NCBI GenBank assembly: GCA_963981015.1
Contig: CAXCCG010000003.1
Coordinates: forward strand, 3,583-67,582
From: Thiopontia sp013349825
GTDB taxonomy: Bacteria > Pseudomonadota > Gammaproteobacteria > GCF-002020875
Direction of reading: 5' to 3'
DNA length: 64,000 nt
Positions 52,395 through 60,347 of the stretch are shown here, one piece after another. Position numbers and translations under genes: made by a program. Each line of letters begins with the position of its first letter. The first letter of the stretch is position 1. A model generated the notes under the pieces. It ran no database searches. It was not told the origin of the DNA and saw only the letters and a list, made by a program, of their open reading frames with translations.

Positions 52395-53455
52395 TTGGTA
52401 CTCTCCAGTGGTATGAGCAGGGTGAAAACAGTCTCTCCGGGGCGAGACTCACACTCAATCACCCCCCCCTGTCGGTGGATGATCGATTGAGCAATGGAGA
52501 GCCCCAACCCTGTACCATCCGGACGCCCCGTCACCATCGGTAGAAACAGCGTATTCTGCAACTCTGCCGAGATACCCGGACCATCATCTTCAATCTCCAG
52601 ACTACAGACCAGTCGGTGACGCTGAGTCCCAATGGTCACTTGTCTGCGTATACGACTTCGCAACCGGATCTGCCCGCGCCCCTGCAGAACCTGTGCCGCA
52701 TTTTTCACAATATTGAGCAGTGCCTGAATCATCAGCCCGCCATCTGCGGCAAAGCTGGGAATACTGGGGTCATAATCCCGCACAATGGTTAACTCGCCTG
52801 TCGTGGCCTCAGCCAATACCAGAGTACGAACCCGCTCCAGCACCTCATGGATATTGGTCTCCTCCATTTGAGGCAAGCGGTTTGGCCCCAACATCCGATC
52901 CAACAAGGTCTGCAGACGATCTGCCTCACCGATGATGATGTCGGTATACTCCTTGAGTGATTCATCCTCCAGCTCACTCTCCAGCAGCTGTGCTGCACCA
53001 CGCAATCCACCCAGTGGGTTTTTAATCTCATGAGCAAGACCACGTACCAGATCGTTTGAGGCACGTGACTGTGTCAGTAGGTGCTCTTCATGTTTAATTC
53101 TCAGGTGCTGATCAACTCGCTGCAGTTCAATCAACACAAACTTTCCATCCAATGGGATCAGTGAGCAGTCGACAATAGAGTGCTCACCACCCAGCAGGTG
53201 TAGCTCAATTTCTCGCTCGGTATAGGGGAAATCGGTCTCAAATACCCGCTGCAGCCCCTTCTCCATATCGCAACGCAGACACGCGATTCGGTCAAATACC
53301 TGCTGCAGCGCCTTGTTGGCACTCACTCCGATAAGCACCTCTGCCGCCGGATTGAGATAGTGAACCTGCTTGTTACGGTCCACCACAAAGTGAGCCACAC
53401 TGGTCTGCTCCAGAACCAGATTGCGTAGTACGGTATTTTGGGCCTCATCCTTCAT
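52391..53455 (-). CDS. ntrB: Nitrogen sensor kinase NtrB
   Basis: 354 aa soluble kinase. PAS domain at ~15-120 with VAHFVVDRNKQVHYLNPAAEVL; the H-box LVRGLAHEIKNPLGGLRGAAQLL, as in E. coli NtrB; HATPase with NIVKNAAQVL, DDGPGIS and GRPDGTGLGLSIAQSI. Acts with PII and NtrC. It is separated from glnA by a terminator and a palindromic NtrC-like site. Confidence 0.95.
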   Translation of the reverse strand: MKDEAQNTVLRNLVLEQTSVAHFVVDRNKQVHYLNPAAEVLIGVSANKALQQVFDRIACLRCDMEKGLQRVFETDFPYTEREIELHLLGGEHSIVDCSLIPLDGKFVLIELQRVDQHLRIKHEEHLLTQSRASNDLVRGLAHEIKNPLGGLRGAAQLLESELEDESLKEYTDIIIGEADRLQTLLDRMLGPNRLPQMEETNIHEVLERVRTLVLAEATTGELTIVRDYDPSIPSFAADGGLMIQALLNIVKNAAQVLQGRGQIRLRSRIRRQVTIGTQRHRLVCSLEIEDDGPGISAELQNTLFLPMVTGRPDGTGLGLSIAQSIIHRQGGVIECESRPGETVFTLLIPLESTK

Positions 53456-53591
53456 CTCTGTTCACTTTGCAATCACTATACCAAGACCCCAAAGAATGAT
53501 AAAAATCATATTATTCAGTTAAAATACAGTGTGTTATAAAAATACAACTTCAATAATCAGCTCTCACACAGTGTACGCTCTCCCACCTTAC

Positions 53592-53606
53592 GCACTATTA
53601 TAGTGC
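53592..53606. promoter_or_regulatory. NtrC-like binding site upstream of ntrB
   Basis: GCACTATTATAGTGC is a perfect dyad with the GCAC-N7-GTGC pattern of NtrC sites. It lies 137 bp upstream of ntrB and next to the glnA terminator. In E. coli, NtrC represses its own glnLp promoter from a similar place, so this may do the same. Confidence 0.6.
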
Positions 53607-53607
53607 A

Positions 53608-53644
53608 ATAAAAAAGCCCCCCCTGAAAACAGGGGAGGCTTTTT
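53608..53644 (-). terminator. Rho-independent terminator of glnA
   Basis: On the minus strand, a stem of AGCCTCCCCTG with its complement CAGGGGGGGCT around a TTTT loop is followed by a run of T. It starts about 22 bp after the glnA stop codon and would partly isolate ntrB from glnA. Confidence 0.88.
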
Positions 53645-53665
53645 CAGGCAAAAGAGCCTCTGCGA

Positions 53666-55072
53666 CTAAACGCTATAGTACATATCAAACTCAACGGGGT
53701 GGGTCGTCATACGCAGACGAGTCACCTCTTCCATCTTCAGATCAATATAGCTATCGATGAAGTCATTGGTAAACACACCGCCCTGCATCAGGAATTCACG
53801 ATCTGCATCCAACTCTTCCAACGCCTGATCAAAGGAGTGGCAGACCTGTGGAATCGCATTAGCCTCTTCCGCCGGGAGGTCATACAGATCCTTGTCCATC
53901 GCCTCACCCGGATCAATCTTGTTCTTGATACCGTCAAGGCCCGCCATCAACATGGCAGAGAACGCAAGGTATGGATTTGCTGTTGGATCTGGGAAACGAA
54001 CCTCAATACGCATCGCCTTCGGTGTTGGAACAAATGGGATACGGATTGAAGCAGAACGGTTACGGGCAGAGTAGGCCAGCATTACCGGAGCCTCAAAGCC
54101 AGGAACCAGACGCTTGTAAGAGTTCGTCGAAGCATTCGTGAATGCATTCAGCGCACGGGCATGTTTGATAATACCACCAATGTAGTAGAGCGCTTCCTGA
54201 GAGAGGCCACCATACTTGTTACCGGAGAAGATGTTCTTGCCCTTCTTGGCAATCGACTGGTGAACATGCATACCGGTACCGTTATCACCAACAATTGGCT
54301 TCGGCATAAAGGTCGCGGTCTTGCCATAGGCATGCGCCACATTATGGATGACATACTTAAGGATCTGCACCTCATCACTCTTTTTAACCAAAGTGTTGAA
54401 TGCGGTCGCGATCTCATTCTGGTTCGCTGTTGCTACTTCATGGTGGTGCGCTTCAATGGTCAGTCCCATATCTTCCATCACCAGACACATCGCAGTACGG
54501 ATGTCCTGAGTAGAGTCTACCGGAGGAACCGGGAAGTAACCGCCCTTAACCCCCGGACGGTGACCCATGTTACCGCCTTCGTATACTTTTTCTGTATTCC
54601 AGGAGGCCTCTTCAGAGTCCACCTTGCAGAAAGAGCCGCTCATGTCTGCGCCCCAACGGACATCATCAAACAGGAAGAACTCTGGCTCTGGACCAAAGTA
54701 CGCTGTATCACCGATACCGGTAGACTTGAGGTAGGCCTCTGCACGTGCTGCAACAGAACGTGGATCGCGCTCGTAGCCTTCCATTGTGGCTGGCTCTACG
54801 ATATTACAACGAATAATTACCGTTGGCTCTTCATAGAATGGGTCTAGCAGTGCTGTATCCGCATCTGGCATCAGAATCATGTCAGACTCATTGATCCCCT
54901 TCCAGCCTTCGATGGAAGAACCATCAAACATCTTGCCTGCTTTAAAGAAGCCGGCACTGACTTCTGTTGAAGGAATAGTTACGTGCTGCTCCTTGCCCTT
55001 GGTATCCGTAAAACGGAGATCAACAAACTTGGAGTTGCTCTCCTTGATGAGCTTGAGTACTTTCTGAGACAT
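53666..55072 (-). CDS. glnA: Glutamine synthetase type I
   Basis: 468 aa, dodecameric GSI-beta. MFDGSSIEGWKGINESDM, PEPEFFLFDDVRW, the ATP site KPIVGDNGTGMHVHQS and the adenylylation loop with its Tyr in KDLYDLPAEEA are all present. The Tyr is the GlnE target. Promoter and enhancer elements are annotated separately at 55199-55323. Confidence 0.98.
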   Translation of the reverse strand: MSQKVLKLIKESNSKFVDLRFTDTKGKEQHVTIPSTEVSAGFFKAGKMFDGSSIEGWKGINESDMILMPDADTALLDPFYEEPTVIIRCNIVEPATMEGYERDPRSVAARAEAYLKSTGIGDTAYFGPEPEFFLFDDVRWGADMSGSFCKVDSEEASWNTEKVYEGGNMGHRPGVKGGYFPVPPVDSTQDIRTAMCLVMEDMGLTIEAHHHEVATANQNEIATAFNTLVKKSDEVQILKYVIHNVAHAYGKTATFMPKPIVGDNGTGMHVHQSIAKKGKNIFSGNKYGGLSQEALYYIGGIIKHARALNAFTNASTNSYKRLVPGFEAPVMLAYSARNRSASIRIPFVPTPKAMRIEVRFPDPTANPYLAFSAMLMAGLDGIKNKIDPGEAMDKDLYDLPAEEANAIPQVCHSFDQALEELDADREFLMQGGVFTNDFIDSYIDLKMEEVTRLRMTTHPVEFDMYYSV

Positions 55073-55198
55073 GAATGGCTCCCTGATTCAAAAAAAAATA
55101 TAGACCCCCCACAGCCCTGTGAGTCGGCCCCTGAAAAAAACGGATAACGATTGTAGCAGTGCCACAATTCACATCCTGAGATTTGTGCACGATTATAT

Positions 55199-55213
55199 AG
55201 CATAAACCATGCC
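55199..55213 (-). promoter_or_regulatory. Sigma-54 promoter of glnA
   Basis: On the minus strand GGCATGGTTTATGCT keeps the invariant GG (-24) and GC (-12) with the correct ten-base spacing; the consensus is GGCAC-N5-TTGC. The transcript would start near 55188, leaving a leader of about 115 bases before glnA. Paired NtrC sites lie at the right distance upstream. Confidence 0.85.
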
Positions 55214-55277
55214 CACTACATAACCTTATGATTACAATAATTAAAAATTAATCCCCTTAAAAATAGACAGACTAATT

Positions 55278-55292
55278 GCACCATTTATGTGC
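55278..55292. promoter_or_regulatory. NtrC site 1 of glnA
   Basis: GCACCATTTATGTGC fits the NtrC dyad (GCAC-N7-GTGC). It is centred about 97 bp upstream of the predicted sigma-54 start and 31 bp from site 2, so both lie on one face of the helix. Confidence 0.8.
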
Positions 55293-55308
55293 GGTATTTT
55301 TTCAAAAC

Positions 55309-55323
55309 GCACCGTTTTGGTGC
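55309..55323. promoter_or_regulatory. NtrC site 2 of glnA
   Basis: GCACCGTTTTGGTGC is a near-perfect NtrC consensus, centred about 128 bp upstream of the predicted start. It ends 21 bp before a copy of the palindromic dispersed element. Confidence 0.85.
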
Positions 55324-55343
55324 CTTCAGATGCCGACGCGGTT

Positions 55344-55510
55344 CTAGATGGTTATCCGAGAATAGAAGTCGTAGCGAGGGGAAGCTGATTTGAGACAGAT
55401 TTTGTCATCATTTGAGGCGAATAGTTCCACTATTTAACGAAAAGGATGAGGAAATATGGACAAATTCAGCTTTTCCGCAGTAGGCTCTCTATTCTCGGAC
55501 AGCCACCTAG
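55344..55510. mobile_element. Palindromic MITE-like element, copy B (167 bp)
   Basis: Perfect 12-bp inner termini TCCGAGAATAGA (55355-55366) and TCTATTCTCGGA (55488-55499), extended outward to CTAG on both sides. The interior is nearly identical to copy A at 32769. It lies between the glnA enhancer sites and the end of nadE. No ORF is carried, so it must be moved by a transposase from elsewhere, if it still moves. With the regulatory sites above it fills most of the glnA-nadE gap; nothing else is seen there. Confidence 0.88.
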
Positions 55511-55567
55511 GTGGCTGCCAACGCATCAATGTCACCAATCGATGAAAATAGTTTGGCTTCCACTATT

Positions 55568-57229
55568 TCATTGAGAACGGAATCCCGAGGTAATCGGATA
55601 GCGCCTGTCACGTCCAAAGGCACGGATGGTAATTCTTACTCCGGGGGGGGCCTGACGCCGTTTGTACTCATTACCATCCACCATACGCGCAACCCGCTGT
55701 ACCACGGCCTCTTCAAACCCTGCGGCAACAATCTCCTCAACACACTGTTGCTGCTCAATGTAGCGCTCTAAAATGGGGTCAAGAATTTCATAGGGTGGCA
55801 GTGAATCTGAATCTTTCTGCTCAGGTGCCAACTCGGCTGAGGGGGGACGATCAATGGCCCGTCGCGGTATCACCTCTGCTTCTCCCGCCTCCACTGCGGC
55901 ACGATTTCTCCACTCTGACAGCCGATAGACCAACAGCTTCGAGAGGTCTTTAAGGGGGGCAAAACCACCGGCCATATCCCCATAAAGGGTTGCATAACCG
56001 ACCGACATCTCACTCTTGTTTCCGGTGGTCAGCAGCATGCGATTCTTTTTGTTGGCAATCGCCATCAAGATTACCCCCCGACAACGGGCCTGAATATTCT
56101 CCTCTGTACTGTCCACGGCTGTTCCTGCAAACTCATCCGTCAATGTTTCGAGAAAGGCATCAAAGCTCTGTTTAATCGGAATCACACGAAACTCTACTCC
56201 CAGACGCTCTGCCTCCTGACGCGCGTCCTCCACACTCATCTGTGCAGTATAGAGTGATGGCATCGACACCCCCTCTACCCTGCTTGCACCAAGCGCATCC
56301 ACCGCAATCGCCAGAGTGAGCGCTGAGTCGATACCACCCGAAAGCCCCAGAATGACTCCAGGGAAACCATTTTTATCAACATAATCACGGGTCGCCAACA
56401 CCAACGCCTGATAGATCTCGGCCTCAACTTCAGCTTCGACTTTAACTTCACTCTTATCCTCTGCGGCTATAGTTGCTACTGAGGCTGTAGTTACTTCTGA
56501 CGATGAATGGTGGTCATAAAAATAGAGGCCCTCCTCAAAATAACGACCCTGTAGCCTACTCTCTCCATCGGCCCCTATCACAAAGGAGCCACCATCAAAA
56601 ATCAGCTCATCCTGCCCTCCGACCTGATTAACGTAGACCACCGGTAGACCACACTCTGCCACCCGCTGCCGGATCGTCGCTTCACGCTCTCCACGCTTAC
56701 CTGCATGGTAGGGTGAGGCATTGAGATTGAGTATTACGGTTGCGCCCATCGCCTTGGCCTGTGCCATCACGGGGGGGTGCCACAAATCTTCACAAATGGT
56801 TAGTGCAAACCGCTCAGCCCCCAGAATAAAGAGCTGAGGTTGGTAACCCGGCATAAAGTAACGCTTCTCATCAAACACCCCATAATTGGGAAGCTCTTGT
56901 TTGTGGTAACTCAGCACAAGCTCACCCCCCTGAAGCAGAGATGCGGCATTATAGAGTCTTCCATGGTCGTCAACCTGAGGGTGTCCCACGACCAGGCTGA
57001 TCTGTGAAGAGGCTTGCGCCAACTGTTGTAATGCCTCATCCACCTGCCCCAGAAAACCGGGTCGAAGCAGCAGATCTTCAGGAGGATAACCGGTCAGCGA
57101 GAGTTCAGGAAAGAGGATCAGGTCTGCCTGACTTGCTTCTGCCTGGCGGGCAAACGCCACCATCTTCTCCAAATTCTCCTGGAGAGCCCCTACGTGGGGA
57201 TTAATCTGGGCAAGGGCTATTCGACACAT
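55568..57229 (-). CDS. nadE: Glutamine-dependent NAD+ synthetase
   Basis: 553 aa. N-terminal nitrilase-type glutaminase with Glu in FPELSLTGYPPEDLL, Lys in HKQELPNYGVFDEKRYF and Cys in TICEDLWHPP. C-terminal synthetase with the PP-loop GLSGGIDSALTLAI and TTGNKSEMSVGYATLYGDMAGGF. Between the domains is a low-complexity acidic linker (KSEVKVEAEVEAEIYQ) not seen in standard members. It uses glutamine as nitrogen donor, so it links to the glnA product. Confidence 0.95.
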   Translation of the reverse strand: MCRIALAQINPHVGALQENLEKMVAFARQAEASQADLILFPELSLTGYPPEDLLLRPGFLGQVDEALQQLAQASSQISLVVGHPQVDDHGRLYNAASLLQGGELVLSYHKQELPNYGVFDEKRYFMPGYQPQLFILGAERFALTICEDLWHPPVMAQAKAMGATVILNLNASPYHAGKRGEREATIRQRVAECGLPVVYVNQVGGQDELIFDGGSFVIGADGESRLQGRYFEEGLYFYDHHSSSEVTTASVATIAAEDKSEVKVEAEVEAEIYQALVLATRDYVDKNGFPGVILGLSGGIDSALTLAIAVDALGASRVEGVSMPSLYTAQMSVEDARQEAERLGVEFRVIPIKQSFDAFLETLTDEFAGTAVDSTEENIQARCRGVILMAIANKKNRMLLTTGNKSEMSVGYATLYGDMAGGFAPLKDLSKLLVYRLSEWRNRAAVEAGEAEVIPRRAIDRPPSAELAPEQKDSDSLPPYEILDPILERYIEQQQCVEEIVAAGFEEAVVQRVARMVDGNEYKRRQAPPGVRITIRAFGRDRRYPITSGFRSQ

Positions 57230-57325
57230 AACATAAGCTTATTATAGACTTAAAACAGCAGAAGGCAGACAGTATAGCGGTGAAGTCGTACAGTTTCGAG
57301 CCTCAGCCGTATCTTCAACAAACCT

Positions 57326-57676
57326 CTACAAATTCTGAATACTGTGAACCATTCGCACCAAATCCATTGGTTTTGCAAAGATCTCATCTGCCCCCAAATC
57401 AGAGGCAATCTCCAGAAAATCCCTAGAGGCCGAGATTGCAAAAATAGGCAACGTTGAAAACTGACCTCTCACCTCTGTAATGGTCTCTAACCCCTCTTTT
57501 CCATCCATTAACAGGTCCGTAATCAGAAGATCCGCCTCCTCGGCAACCAGTGTCTCCAGCACATGGAGACCATTTTCAAGCTCAATAACCTCTGAGGCGT
57601 GCGGTCTGAGAGTCGTCGTGAGTAGTAAACGAACGCTCTCATCATCATCCACAATCAATATCTTCGGTCTATCCAT
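57326..57676 (-). CDS. Stand-alone response regulator receiver
   Basis: 116 aa. Acidic pocket DDD at 10-12, phospho-acceptor Asp54 in LLITDLLMDGKEG, Ser in AISAS and Lys in FAKPMD. There is no output domain, so it acts as a CheY-like or phosphorelay protein. It has no adjacent kinase; the nearest orphan kinase is the NIT-type one at 43544. Confidence 0.88.
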   Translation of the reverse strand: MDRPKILIVDDDESVRLLLTTTLRPHASEVIELENGLHVLETLVAEEADLLITDLLMDGKEGLETITEVRGQFSTLPIFAISASRDFLEIASDLGADEIFAKPMDLVRMVHSIQNL

Positions 57677-58065
57677 TATTACTGTTGATTACACTGAGTT
57701 ATAAATTAAGAATAACAGTAACATATCAGCGATGCTATTCAATAGCTGAAAGCAGATGTTTGCATTACCGTAACAGCAGTTTACTCTCACCCTGTTGCAT
57801 ACCCTGCTCTACAATACGCCATACTCTTGATCGGTCATAAATATTTCCTCTGCATTTTCCGGTCCCCCTTTTTTCTAATGTAACAATGCGAGAACTGGCC
57901 CCTATTTTTCCCGCTGGCCCCTATTTTTCCGAGAACTTTTATCGTGATCTTAAACATTAATTTTATGCATGGAAGTTAGACCCTGCAAACTCTCCGCAAA
58001 CTTGCGCTGAAACTGCGTAGGGCTAATGAGTAAGTGACCCTGCAAATTTGTGGACTAACCTCTCC
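57677..58065. other. Gene-free gap with mobile-element scars
   Basis: 389 bp with no credible gene. It contains the tandem 17-bp repeat at 57895-57930, and two occurrences of GACCCTGCAAA further on (near 57979 and 58037). These look like ends of lost elements. The upstream part should hold the promoter of the receiver gene. Confidence 0.5.
57895..57930. repeat. Tandem repeat CTGGCCCCTATTTTTCC
   Basis: The 17-bp unit occurs twice (57895-57911 and 57914-57930) at a 19-bp step. The sequence leading into it (AATGCGAGAACTGG) has a diverged counterpart at about 59818 (AATGTTAGAACTGG) in the same orientation, on the far side of the HIRAN-HipA pair. Confidence 0.65.
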
Positions 58066-58818
58066 TCAAGCTGCCATTTTTCCTTCAGCCAAAGATTGGT
58101 ACTCATCAGCACCATAAAGATCAAAACCAGCAGGAAGAATAAATTGAGCTTTACAGAGAAGCTGGAACTGTAACGGCGCATCAGAGTTAACTCGCTCCAC
58201 TTCGAGCTGAATTGACTCTCTCTTCAGAACCTCCCGAAACCCCTGATTAAGATAGCGAGGACAGTACCCAACCCGCTGAGGCTCCGCAGTTTCTAGTAAC
58301 AGAGCAAAGCTGTCAGATGCATTTCCATCCTCCACTGTTAGCTGCAAATGCTCCACTGTTAGCTGCAAATGCTCCCCGGAAACAAGATTACTAACTGCCT
58401 CCCGTTCTTCCTCATTTAGATAACGAAGCCCGTGACTGAAAAAATAAAGCTCCACTTCCCCTCGTTCATTTGGCTCTACTTCAGGAAACAGACAAAGCTT
58501 ATCTGTACCTCGCACGCCACCAGAACGAGCTAACAGCTCCATCTCATGAGCCTCCGAACCAATCCCCATCCATTCTAGATAATCAGGATATTCCGGGCGC
58601 GAAGAATCGAGTAGACGATTGGAAAACAAAGGGAAAAGTTCATCAGAATAATAGACACTTTTTTTGTCTATCATTCTTCCTAAATACTCAAAGCTTGGGG
58701 ATGCTTGCGCCCCTTGAGTATAGGAGAACTGATAACCGCCTCCATCACGGGTAAGACGACCAACAGTATGCCAAAACCTTGTATCTGGGGCTTGCCATGC
58801 GATAAAGAGCGATTTCAT
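58066..58818 (-). CDS. HIRAN domain protein paired with a HipA-like kinase
   Basis: 250 aa. N-terminal region KSLFIAWQAPDTRFWHTVGRLTRDGGGYQFSYTQGA and YSDELFPLFSNRLLDSSRPEYPDYLEWMG define a family usually found with a HIRAN domain. The HIRAN domain itself is the second half (HGLRYLNEEEREAVSNLVSGEHLQL, then ALLLETAEPQRVGYCPRYL). HIRAN domains bind DNA ends or stalled forks in other proteins. A 21-bp tandem duplication gives EHLQLTVEHLQLTV in the middle of it. It lies 4 bp downstream of the kinase gene. The role of the pair is unknown; a toxin-antitoxin or defence function is possible. Confidence 0.75.
   Translation of the reverse strand: MKSLFIAWQAPDTRFWHTVGRLTRDGGGYQFSYTQGAQASPSFEYLGRMIDKKSVYYSDELFPLFSNRLLDSSRPEYPDYLEWMGIGSEAHEMELLARSGGVRGTDKLCLFPEVEPNERGEVELYFFSHGLRYLNEEEREAVSNLVSGEHLQLTVEHLQLTVEDGNASDSFALLLETAEPQRVGYCPRYLNQGFREVLKRESIQLEVERVNSDAPLQFQLLCKAQFILPAGFDLYGADEYQSLAEGKMAA
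58338..58379. repeat. 21-bp in-frame tandem duplication in the HIRAN gene
   Basis: CTCCACTGTTAGCTGCAAATG occurs twice head to tail within about these coordinates, encoding the repeated EHLQLTV. The copies look identical, so the duplication is recent and keeps the reading frame. Confidence 0.85.
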
Positions 58819-58822
58819 CGTG

Positions 58823-59728
58823 CTACTCCTCCAGCAATCGTTGTCGGTTACAAATCAATAGCTCTAGCGCAAACTGCCGAGCCAATATAGATGCCTCACT
58901 CGGTGGAAGCCTGTCAAAGAGATCTTGACAGCTATTCTCTGTTATTTGCCGCAATTGATCCAGCCATATTTGGCCAATTTCCGGCTCATACGCTATCGCT
59001 TTCTGAAATAGCTCCAAGGTTAGCATTGGCTTTTTACTTCTATTGGTCTCAAAAATAGCAGAGCGCGCACGCTTAATATAATTGGAAATCTGCCGCCCTT
59101 GATCTTTTGATGTGAGCCGATCATGCCGAGTTTCATCCGTCTCATTTTGCCCCATAGAGGCTGCATGATCATAAGTGGGAGCCAGATAGAGCAACTCATG
59201 TGTGCGAATAATCCCCCAATTTTCATGATGACGGTCTTGGTTTGAAATCCACACATCAAGCAATAAGTATCCAAGAAATAGATGGAACGCCGTCTTGATC
59301 GCTGGATTCGGGGGAGACCAGCCGGGAGGAAAACCTATTGTTTGGCTACGCAGTAGCGCAACAATCCTCTTTAAAGTATGGTCAGATACACGCCCGTCCT
59401 TCTGTTTAGGGTAGTCTTTATGAACAGCAGCAAGCAGTTCATTACCGTGAACCAGACGACCTCCTTCAGGAACCATTTGAGGAGAGAGCACACCTTTTCT
59501 ACCTTTCCAAGAGGCAAAATTATACTCCGCATGGGGCAGTCCAAGTAGTCCTGCCAACTCTGCAGCAATCTTTTCTGCCCAGTTTTCACCTGTACCAGGA
59601 CGACCAATTTTGAACAGATACTCTTGATTATCTATGTGAAACCAATATTTTTCCTTAGTACCGAGCTGCTCTGGAAAATCTGGTGCGTCACTAATAACCA
59701 AATCATAACAAATAAAAACATTTTTCAT
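58823..59728 (-). CDS. HipA-like Ser/Thr kinase
   Basis: 301 aa. Catalytic loop VWISNQDRHHENWGII (Asp and Asn of the HipA/PI-kinase fold) and the metal-binding Asp in APTYDHAASMG are present. An N-lobe Lys is in YLFKIGRPGTGENWAEKIAAELAGLLGLPHAEY. It is shorter than E. coli HipA (440 aa) and lacks the N-terminal HipA_1 subdomain. No HipB-like HTH gene lies next to it; instead the HIRAN gene follows by 4 bp. Active kinase is likely; the target is unknown. Confidence 0.78.
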   Translation of the reverse strand: MKNVFICYDLVISDAPDFPEQLGTKEKYWFHIDNQEYLFKIGRPGTGENWAEKIAAELAGLLGLPHAEYNFASWKGRKGVLSPQMVPEGGRLVHGNELLAAVHKDYPKQKDGRVSDHTLKRIVALLRSQTIGFPPGWSPPNPAIKTAFHLFLGYLLLDVWISNQDRHHENWGIIRTHELLYLAPTYDHAASMGQNETDETRHDRLTSKDQGRQISNYIKRARSAIFETNRSKKPMLTLELFQKAIAYEPEIGQIWLDQLRQITENSCQDLFDRLPPSEASILARQFALELLICNRQRLLEE

Positions 59729-59914
59729 GATACAACTACCTGACTATTAATTATTAATCACCATTGGCATAATCCAACCGTGAAGCCGGACAAGCTGAGA
59801 ATTTTATTATTATGCAGCAATGTTAGAACTGGTACCTTTTTTGTTTTGAAGGTGTACGAATAATTCCTCCTTAGGGACTTTAACCCGTTAGATTAAACGC
59901 CGGTGACGGCATAC
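59729..59914. other. Gap upstream of the HipA-like gene
   Basis: 186 bp without a gene. It holds the diverged motif AATGTTAGAACTGG near 59818, and a stretch TTAAACGCCGG near 59894 that could be a poor left half of the first attC-like site. Promoter elements of the HipA-like gene must lie here. Confidence 0.4.
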
Positions 59915-60056
59915 GGTCAGGTCTAGAAAAGTAGCCTTTTTTCGGATAAGCTATCCTGTATGTCACGACCCGTAAGAATAGAATTCGAAGGTGCTCTGTA
60001 CCACGTCAAGAACAAGAGGGATGAAAAACTGTATGGCTACAATTCTAGACCTGACC
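59915..60056 (+). mobile_element. RAYT-derived MITE, copy 1 (142 bp)
   Basis: Perfect 14-bp terminal inverted repeats GGTCAGGTCTAGAA and TTCTAGACCTGACC. Inside, an ATG at 59960 starts MSRPVRIEFEGALYHVKNKR, the N-terminus of a REP-associated tyrosine (Y1) transposase, which then runs into the right end after about 20 residues. The catalytic HuH and Tyr parts are absent. It is therefore an internal-deletion derivative that needs a full RAYT in trans. It lies left of the first cassette boundary. Confidence 0.85.
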
Positions 60057-60125
60057 CTTTTGTGTTCTCTCTTTTGTGTTCTTTTGTGTGTTCTTTTGTG
60101 TTTTTCTTTTGTGTTTTCTTGTTAC
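60057..60125. repeat. Iterated CTTTTGTGTT repeat
   Basis: About six imperfect copies of a CTTTTGTGTT-like unit run from the right end of MITE copy 1. The same short flank (CTTTTGTT) follows copies 2 and 3 once each, so this is an expansion of the element's subterminal sequence, probably by slippage. Confidence 0.75.
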
Positions 60126-60269
60126 CGGTCTCTGCCTTGAAAAGGTGGAAGCCAACCGTCAATCGAGCTGCTGCATAAGGGCCTTTAGTTGCTGCTAAAG
60201 GTGGGTCTCAGTTTACCCGTTTTTTTCTCAATTTTGCCACAAGCCACCCCATTTCGCCGGTCCGGTTAC

Positions 60270-60283
60270 GGCGGGCGTTAGGC
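60270..60283 (+). repeat. Integron attC right half, start of cassette 1
   Basis: GGCGGGCGTTAGGC has the form of an attC L'-R' arm; GTTAGGC (60277-60283) fits the core GTTRRRY. The cassette would begin at the TTAGGC after the cut. The complement GCCTAAC is found at the end of the same cassette (60908). No clear left partner was found upstream. Confidence 0.7.
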
Positions 60284-60312
60284 TACAAAAAACAGCACAT
60301 TATCAATGTATG

Positions 60313-60340
60313 TTGCATTGTGCGCATCGTGCGCTATAAT
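60313..60340 (+). promoter_or_regulatory. Promoter of higBA-1
   Basis: TTGCAT (60313-60318) and a perfect TATAAT (60335-60340) are spaced by 16 bp. A direct repeat GTGCGC lies between them and could be the antitoxin operator. The start codon follows eight bases after the -10 box, so the transcript has almost no leader. Confidence 0.65.
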
Positions 60341-60347
60341 TGATCGC

